Shown here: positions 58,997 through 64,000 of the stretch, in pieces
Layout: each line of letters starts with the position of its first letter
Numbering within the stretch: the stretch's first letter is position 1
Position numbers and translations under genes: made by a program
Notes under the pieces: model-generated
Databases searched by the model: none
Seen by the model: the letters and a program-made list of their open reading frames with translations, nothing else
Told to the model about the DNA's origin: nothing
Assembly (NCBI RefSeq): GCF_024748615.1
Contig: NZ_CP087168.1
Span: forward strand, 1,302,001-1,366,000
DNA length: 64,000 bases
Direction of reading: 5' to 3'
Origin: Pseudomonas sp. B21-048
GTDB taxonomy: Bacteria > Pseudomonadota > Gammaproteobacteria > Pseudomonadales > Pseudomonadaceae

Positions 58997-59079
58997 TCGA
59001 CGCAAGCATCTGATAGCACGGAAAAATTTTGTTTAGGGGGTTCGCTTCCGGCAAAAGTGTTGTTATGATGCGCGCCGTT

Positions 59080-59169
59080 GGAGAGATGCCAGAGTGGCCG
59101 AATGGGACGGATTCGAAATCCGTTGTACCTTCACCGGTACCTAGGGTTCGAATCCCTATCTCTCCGCCA
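59080..59169 (+). tRNA. tRNA-Ser (anticodon CGA)
   Basis: A 90-base tRNA with CCA encoded. Acceptor arms are GGAGAGA and TCTCTCC. The D-arm is GCCAGAGTGGCCGAATGGGA. The anticodon arm GGATTCGAAATCC has loop TTCGAAA and anticodon CGA, reading TCG. The long variable arm (TGTACCTTCACCGGTACC) and T-arm TAGGGTTCGAATCCCTA make it a serine tRNA. No integrase or attachment-site duplicate was seen next to it. Confidence 0.96.
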
Positions 59170-59510
59170 TTACATAGGAAAAGCCTCGTAGCTGAATAAG
59201 CTACGGGGCTTTTTCGTTTGCGCAGCTTTTTCCGTTGGACCATTCCGCGTCCGTCCGACGTTTGCTCCAAGTTTTTGGTGTCGGATAAATCAGGCCAACA
59301 GCGTAAGAAAAATATGCATATTTACGGGAAAACTGACTCCACTAAGTCTCTTTAATTACCACCCCCCGTATCTATTGATCGTCCCGCGAATCAAGGTCTT
59401 TTCTCCGAAACATCCCCTGACACTGAAAGCCATTGCCTCAAAAAATCCTCATCTACTCTGTTTTCGCAGGTCATTGATCTGTCGTAATCAGCAGTCGCAA
59501 GGAGCGATCA
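59170..59510. terminator. Gap with terminator and a palindrome after tRNA-Ser
   Basis: A 341-base non-coding stretch. AAAAGCCTCGTAGCT at 59179-59193 with AGCTACGGGGCTTTT at 59199-59213 is the terminator after tRNA-Ser (one mismatch). AAATATGCATATTT at 59310-59323 is a perfect 14-bp A/T palindrome in an A/T-rich region, a possible regulatory site. AAGGAG at 59499-59504 is the ribosome site of the DUF1508 gene. No other gene was found. Confidence 0.6.
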
Positions 59511-59702
59511 ATGTATTTTGAGATTTACAGGCAAACCCGTGGTATCGCACAAACCGGCAAGGGCCAATGGCGCTGGCGTTTGCGGGCGGGGAATCATGAA
59601 ACGATTGCCAGTGGGGAGGCTTACGTCAACAAGTCTGATTGTGTGCATGCCATCAGTTTGATCAAAGGAACTCATGATCAGACGCCGGTCAAGGAGATAT
59701 AG
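59511..59702 (+). CDS. Single-domain DUF1508 protein
   Basis: Protein of 63 residues with one DUF1508 unit (MYFEIYRQTRG, then GKGQWRWRLRAGNHETIASG and AYVNKSDCVHAISLIKG). It belongs to the same family as the YegP protein at 8066, which has two units. AAGGAG seven bases upstream supports the start. The function is unknown; it probably folds as a dimer that mimics the tandem form. Confidence 0.82.
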   Translation: MYFEIYRQTRGIAQTGKGQWRWRLRAGNHETIASGEAYVNKSDCVHAISLIKGTHDQTPVKEI

Positions 59703-59862
59703 GCTTCCAGCGGTGAAGCTGCTCAATGGGAGCAGCTTCGTTCTGATCGGGCGGGCTTTTGGTTGTGAGTTTGGATTAAACGCATTTGCTTCAGTCGCAT
59801 AGACGCCGTTTACGACACCTCCCTAAACTGTCAGCCAAGTCTTGGGGACCGGGGTGCAAGGG

Positions 59863-60789
59863 ATGAATCGCAACGAACTGCGCAAGGCCGACATCAATCT
59901 GATGGTGGTGTTCGAGACATTAATGCTCGAACGCAACGTCACACGGGTGGCGGAGAAGTTGTTCCTCGGTCAGCCGACCATCAGTGCGGCGCTGAATCGC
60001 TTGCGGACGATGTTCAATGATCCGCTGTTTATTCGGGTTGGCCATCGTATGGAGCCGACGGCGCGGGCCGAGGAAATTATTCAGCACTTGTCACCGGCGC
60101 TGGATTCGCTGTCGGTGGCCTTGAGCCTGACCCATGATTTCGATCCGCTCAGCAGCACCATGACGTTTCGCATCGGGCTGTCGGACGATGTCGAGTTCGG
60201 TCTTTTGCCGCCGCTGCTGCGTGCTTTGCGCCAGGAAGCGCCGAAGGTGGTGTTCGTGGTCCAGCATGTCGACTACTGGCGCATTCCCGACCTGCTGGCG
60301 TCTGGTGATATCACCGTTGGGATCAGCCAGACCCGCGGCCTGCCCGCCAACGCCAAGCGCAAATTGCTGCGACACATCCAGCCCAGTATTTTGCGCGCAG
60401 ACGCATCAGACACACCGCTGACCCTCGATGAATATTGCTCGCGGCCGCACGTGCTGGTGTCTCATACCGCCAATGTCAGTGGTTACGCCGACGAATGGCT
60501 GGCGGAAATCGGTCGAACGCGCCAGGTAGTGCTGTCCGTCCCGCAATACAGCTCGTTGCCGGCCTTGCTCGCCGGCACTGATCTGATCGCCAGCCTGCCG
60601 GATTACACGGCCGAAGCGATGGCCGCGTCCGGCCAACTGTTCAAGGAACCGTTTCCGTTCAAGACACCGACCCTGGACCTGTCCATGGTCTGGCTCAGTC
60701 ATGTCGATAGCGATCCTGCCGAACGCTGGCTGCGCTCGCGGCTGGAGGCGTTCATGAGTGAACGTGCGGTGTTGCCGCTGCCTGAGTGA
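59863..60789 (+). CDS. LysR-type transcriptional regulator
   Basis: Protein of 308 residues. The DNA-binding helix-turn-helix covers about residues 10-68 (DINLMVVFETLMLERNVTRV, LFLGQPTISAALNRLRTMFN), and the effector domain from about 90 (MTFRIGLSDDVEFGLLPPLL). The ATG at 59863 (MNRNELRKADIN) is preferred over 59842. It precedes the tautomerase gene by 58 bases in the same direction, so it may control or be co-transcribed with it. The inducer is unknown. Confidence 0.88.
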   Translation: MNRNELRKADINLMVVFETLMLERNVTRVAEKLFLGQPTISAALNRLRTMFNDPLFIRVGHRMEPTARAEEIIQHLSPALDSLSVALSLTHDFDPLSSTMTFRIGLSDDVEFGLLPPLLRALRQEAPKVVFVVQHVDYWRIPDLLASGDITVGISQTRGLPANAKRKLLRHIQPSILRADASDTPLTLDEYCSRPHVLVSHTANVSGYADEWLAEIGRTRQVVLSVPQYSSLPALLAGTDLIASLPDYTAEAMAASGQLFKEPFPFKTPTLDLSMVWLSHVDSDPAERWLRSRLEAFMSERAVLPLPE

Positions 60790-60847
60790 GCAGGGCGGCG
60801 CTGTGTTATATGTACGACCTTTCTATCAATCTTCAGGAACCCTCGTC

Positions 60848-61210
60848 ATGCCCCACCTGCACATGGAATACACCGCCAACTTGCCTGAATTGAATGCCGA
60901 TGTGGCGTTGATGCGACTCAACAATGCCCTGGTAGCTTCAGGCCAGTTTGGCGAGTTCGACATCAAGGCCCGTGCGGTGAAGGTCGAGACTTTCAAGGTG
61001 GGCACTGCACAGGGTGAGCGGGCGTTCGTGCATGTGAAACTGGCGTTGTTGAGCGGTCGTTCGCCGGAGATCAAAAAACAGTTGTCTGAAAGCCTGCTGG
61101 CCGTGGTGCAGGATGTGTGTGAGTGGCCGGCGGGGGTTGCGGTCCAGCTGTGTGTTGAAATCCTCGACATCGATCGAGAGTCCTACACCAAGACCGCTAT
61201 TGGCCACTGA
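60848..61210 (+). CDS. 5-carboxymethyl-2-hydroxymuconate isomerase (CHMI) family tautomerase
   Basis: Protein of 120 residues beginning MPHLHMEYTANL, so a Pro follows the initiator Met and would be the catalytic N-terminal Pro of the tautomerase superfamily. The later sequence KVETFKVGTAQGERAFVHVK and LDIDRESYTKTAIGH also fits. In homoprotocatechuate degradation this enzyme (HpaF) isomerises a muconate, but no other hpa gene is here. It probably acts on another keto-enol substrate. An AGGAACCCTCGTC stretch before the ATG is the ribosome site. Confidence 0.85.
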   Translation: MPHLHMEYTANLPELNADVALMRLNNALVASGQFGEFDIKARAVKVETFKVGTAQGERAFVHVKLALLSGRSPEIKKQLSESLLAVVQDVCEWPAGVAVQLCVEILDIDRESYTKTAIGH

Positions 61211-61213
61211 GTT

Positions 61214-62149
61214 TCAGGCCATTTCGTGTTCGGCGCAGGTTTTGATCACTTGCTCGCGCAGCCAGGTATTGGCGCTGTCCTGATCGACGCTGTGACTCCA
61301 CTGCATGTCGAGGGTGAAACCCGGTAAGCCGTTGGGTGCTTCGCAGTGATTGAAGATCACCTCGTTGGCCAGCAATTGCTGGATGCGTCGAGGCAAGGTC
61401 AGGATGAAATCGGTGCCGGTGATCATCTTCAGCGCTGCGCTGTAGCTGTTGGACCGCGCGACAATCTGTCGTTTGTGGGCCTGTTGAGCAAGCCAGCCGT
61501 CGACCATATTGGTAGTAGATGTCCAAGGCGTCGGGAATACATGCCGGCGCTCAATGAATGCTTGCAGGCTCAAGCGTGGTTCCGGCGGCGTAGCGCGCTT
61601 ATCGAAGACGCAGACCAGATCGTCTTCCAGCAGCCTCCTGGCGTTGAAATCGGTGTGGCTGCGATGAAAGTTCGGGCCAAAACAGATGACGAGGTCGAGG
61701 CTGCCGTCGCGCAGTTCTTCGGCCGGGATGTCGGTTTCGAACTTGTGCATGTTGACCATCACTGGTAGGTCGGCGAAATCGAAGCGCTTCAACAGGCGCG
61801 GCAGGATCAACTGCTCGAAGTACTCCGGCGCGCAGATATTGAAGGTGACCGGTTGCAAGGTCGGATCAAAGGTCGGTGTCTCGGCGTGGCACAGATTGAT
61901 GCTTTCGAGAATTTTCAGCACATGGGTATACATGCTGCTGGCTTTGTTCGTGGGGCGCATACCCGTGCGGGTATTGATGAATAAATCGTCTTCAAAACTG
62001 GTGCGCAGTTTTTTCAGGCAATAGCTCACGGTGGACTGGCTGACGCAGAGCGCCTCCGACACACCGGTGACGTTGCTTTGCTCATACACGGAAACAAACA
62101 CCATGAGGTCTTGCATGTCGAGCTTTCTAAGCAAGTTACTGTTTAGCAT
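61214..62149 (-). CDS. LysR-type transcriptional regulator
   Basis: Protein of 311 residues. The winged helix-turn-helix is at about residues 10-70 (LDMQDLMVFVSVYEQSNVTG, ALCVSQSTVSYCLKKLRTSF), with the NodD-like feature NTRTGMRPTNKA. The effector domain contains FNICAPEYFEQLILPRLLKR and ITGTDFILTLPRRIQQLLAN. It is convergent with the tautomerase gene (3-base gap) and lies downstream of the EamA and MFS genes on the same strand. Its targets are unknown. Confidence 0.88.
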   Translation of the reverse strand: MLNSNLLRKLDMQDLMVFVSVYEQSNVTGVSEALCVSQSTVSYCLKKLRTSFEDDLFINTRTGMRPTNKASSMYTHVLKILESINLCHAETPTFDPTLQPVTFNICAPEYFEQLILPRLLKRFDFADLPVMVNMHKFETDIPAEELRDGSLDLVICFGPNFHRSHTDFNARRLLEDDLVCVFDKRATPPEPRLSLQAFIERRHVFPTPWTSTTNMVDGWLAQQAHKRQIVARSNSYSAALKMITGTDFILTLPRRIQQLLANEVIFNHCEAPNGLPGFTLDMQWSHSVDQDSANTWLREQVIKTCAEHEMA

Positions 62150-62296
62150 CCGTTCTGTCTCGCTGTGCTCCTTGCGCTGACTGTGCGCAAATGTGTGCGA
62201 ACGATCCTAGCGGAACGATGGTGCCAAGAGAATGCCTTGTAGGATTTTTCATGGTCAGTTGTGGGACAGAAAATGTTACCAACACGACCTATGAAT

Positions 62297-63244
62297 TCAA
62301 TCTCTTGAAAGCTGGCCAGAGGCCTTTAACGCTGATGGCTGCTTGAGCATCGCGTCGCGGCTGGATATTAGCAGCGCCAACATGCCGATGCCCACCAGTA
62401 ACGCGCCAATGATTTCCACGGCTAATGGCGACTGACGTAGCCAGAACCAGTGGAACAGCGTGATGAACAGCGTGCTCAGGTAGATGTATGAAATGACTGA
62501 GGAGGGGGCGATGACGCCAATGGCTCGATGCAAAAGCCAGAACGTCACCAGCGTGGCGAACAGCGCCAGGTACATCAACCACCCAAGATCGCTCGCAGTC
62601 AGCAACGACGCCGATCGCCAGCCGCCGCTGAACCCACAGAACGCCAATAGAAACAGTGCACCGAACAGCATGTTCCAGAAGGTCATGCCCACCGGGCCGC
62701 GCCCCTTGAGGCTGTTGGCCTTGAGGCGTTGACTCAGGGGCGAGTAAAGCGCCATCGCCAGGCAACCGACCCCATACACCGATACTGCATACAGTGACGG
62801 CAGTTCGCCCGGGCCAGCGCCTTTCAACACCAGCAGCACAGCGCCGACTGCGGCAATCAGCATGGGCAATACGCGTTGTTTCAGTCTGCTGTCGGGTATC
62901 AGAAAGGCTTCGAACAGCAACGTCAGCAATGGCACCAGGGTGAACATCGTTCCGGTGTTCACCGCCGAGGTGTAGCGCAGCGCTTCGAACACCGAGCCGA
63001 AATACAGCGCCAGCAGCATGCCGAGCACGGCATGACCCAACAGGCCGCGAACGGTCATGGCGGTATCACCCTTGAACAGCAGCAGGGGCAAAAATACCAG
63101 GGCGCAAAAAAACAGCCGCAACCCGGTCAGCAGAATCGGGTCGATGGCCTGGCTGACCCGGGCTGCCGCGGAAAACGAGGCGGCAATCAATAGAGCCCAG
63201 AGCAGCATGCCGAGGTGAGCGGCAGCAAAACCTGGTTGTTTCAT
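62297..63244 (-). CDS. EamA/DMT family transporter
   Basis: Inner-membrane protein of 315 residues with ten helices in two EamA halves (first from LGMLLWALLIAASFSAAARV, second from PSLYAVSVYGVGCLAMALYS). TPSTKS-type soluble tails are absent and the C-terminus is polar. Such proteins export amino acids or metabolites. It starts 15 bases after the end of the MFS gene and probably shares its transcript, suggesting two exporters induced together. Confidence 0.88.
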   Translation of the reverse strand: MKQPGFAAAHLGMLLWALLIAASFSAAARVSQAIDPILLTGLRLFFCALVFLPLLLFKGDTAMTVRGLLGHAVLGMLLALYFGSVFEALRYTSAVNTGTMFTLVPLLTLLFEAFLIPDSRLKQRVLPMLIAAVGAVLLVLKGAGPGELPSLYAVSVYGVGCLAMALYSPLSQRLKANSLKGRGPVGMTFWNMLFGALFLLAFCGFSGGWRSASLLTASDLGWLMYLALFATLVTFWLLHRAIGVIAPSSVISYIYLSTLFITLFHWFWLRQSPLAVEIIGALLVGIGMLALLISSRDAMLKQPSALKASGQLSRD

Positions 63245-63259
63245 GGTAAGGGTTCCGGG

Positions 63260-64000
63260 TCAGTGAATGTGTCGGGCGTAATGCCGCGGATCGAAGCGCA
63301 GAACCATCAATATCATCAGCGCCATGACGCCGGTCAGTGACCACCAGGCCCATTCGAAGCTGCCCAGCTGATCACGAATCATCCCGGCCATCAAGGGTGA
63401 AAGGCCTGCAATCAGATAACCGATGCCTTGCACGAAAGCGGTCAGCCCGCCTGCGCGTTGGGGATTGTCCACATGATCCAATGACACGATCAGGCTCATC
63501 GGAAACAGTCCGCCGATGCCCAACCCCAGCAGGCAAGGCCACAGCAGGCTCAGGTGTCGAGGGCTCAAAATCAGCCCGCAGAAACCGGCCATGATCAGCG
63601 CCAGCAACACGACCAGCACCAGGCGCCGGTCGCGGCTGCGATTGGCGATGGCGGGTACTAAAAGTCCTGACAACACTTCCATGGCGGTCAAAAAGCCCAG
63701 CAACAAACCGGCCTGTTGTTCGCTCCAGCCTTTTTCCACGTAGTACGGCGCCAGCCAGGCCAGCACACAGGTGTAGGACGCCGTACCGAGACCGAAGAAG
63801 ATAGCGAGTAACCAGGCGCGGGAATTGCTGAAGAAAGATTCTTTGCGGGACGATTTCGTACTCGGTGTCGGCATGCCCGAGCGCTGAGCCCACCAGAACA
63901 GCAACGCCACCAGCGCCAGCGCCGCCCAGATCGCCAAACCCATTCGCCAGCTGTCGGTGCGGGTCATCACCAGCGGCGCAAACGACGCCGCGATAGCCGC
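63260..64000 (-). CDS. MFS transporter, CynX/NimT-like (5' end outside window)
   Basis: The frame runs from the stop at 63260 to the right edge without interruption, so the N-terminal part is cut off; an in-frame Met at 63970 is inside the protein, since AAIAASFAPLVM continues upstream. About 247 codons are present. They contain the loop RKESFFSNSRAWLLAIFFGL, the second half helices (AWLAPYYVEKGWSEQQAGLL, LIVSLDHVDNPQRAGGLTAF, GIGYLIAGLSPLMAGMIRDQ) and the end RFDPRHYARHIH. The pattern is that of the cyanate/nitroimidazole (CynX/NimT) branch. Substrate unknown. Confidence 0.87.
   Translation of the reverse strand, partial: AAIAASFAPLVMTRTDSWRMGLAIWAALALVALLFWWAQRSGMPTPSTKSSRKESFFSNSRAWLLAIFFGLGTASYTCVLAWLAPYYVEKGWSEQQAGLLLGFLTAMEVLSGLLVPAIANRSRDRRLVLVVLLALIMAGFCGLILSPRHLSLLWPCLLGLGIGGLFPMSLIVSLDHVDNPQRAGGLTAFVQGIGYLIAGLSPLMAGMIRDQLGSFEWAWWSLTGVMALMILMVLRFDPRHYARHIH

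Noticed and set aside
59080..59702. Genomic island inserted at tRNA-Ser
   Set aside because: No integrase gene and no repeat of the tRNA 3' end were found in the following 5 kb.

Overview
The window is a chromosomal segment of a Pseudomonas of the fluorescens/putida type. The evidence is the high-GC codon use, the nadB / algU-mucA-mucB-mucD arrangement, an opdH-tctCBA / tctDE locus, phaG, the gcvR/bcp versus dapA-bamC-purC-tRNA-Ser(CGA) order, and many REP-like hairpins of the kind common in this group (GGGAGC...GCTCCC and GCGGGCAAG...CTTGCCCGC types). No prophage, transposase, integrase or CRISPR array was seen. Both ends cut through genes: bglX on the left lacks its 3' end, and an MFS transporter on the right lacks its 5' end.

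Layout. 1-9.6 kb: bglX, a lemA plus two TPM-domain genes, a methyltransferase, an EamA exporter, a PfpI/ribbon-helix-helix pair, yegP and a SIR2-like DUF4917 gene. 9.6-15.7 kb: yiaY-like alcohol dehydrogenase, then a LysR gene with a CoA-transferase, an HMG-CoA-lyase-type enzyme and an MFS permease, which looks like a small uptake-activate-cleave pathway for a branched hydroxydicarboxylate. 15.7-22.8 kb: a diguanylate cyclase, small stress-type genes (KGG protein, DUF4142), and an accessory patch with a solitary HsdR-N nuclease, two AidA/PixA proteins and tam. 22.8-28.8 kb: a coxMNOP-type alternative cytochrome c oxidase whose subunit II carries two c-type haem motifs. 28.8-34.6 kb: tRNA-Gly(CCC), phaG, rsuA, a CWC protein, twin Tyr-rich lipoproteins, an HIBYL-CoA hydrolase and ung. 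34.6-42.3 kb: the tricarboxylate locus, with AbrB-type permease, TctA, TctB, TctC and the porin OpdH on one strand and the TctD/TctE two-component system divergent. 42.3-46.6 kb: HDOD, ygfZ, sdhE-ygfX, nadB. 46.6-51 kb: the envelope-stress operon algU-mucA-mucB and mucD, without mucC. 51-59.2 kb: bepA, tusA, an AI-2E/PerM transporter, bcp, gcvR, then dapA-bamC-MBL-purC and tRNA-Ser. 59.2-64 kb: a DUF1508 protein, two LysR regulators, a CHMI-type tautomerase, an EamA exporter and an MFS transporter.

The best candidates for new biology are the CoA-transferase/lyase/MFS cassette with its LysR-box palindrome, the solitary HsdR-N and SIR2-like proteins, the AidA/PixA pair, the di-haem subunit II oxidase with its divergently placed unknown membrane protein, and the twin lipoprotein genes that share their 5' ends only. 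All gene calls come from reading motifs and family resemblance. No database search was run.
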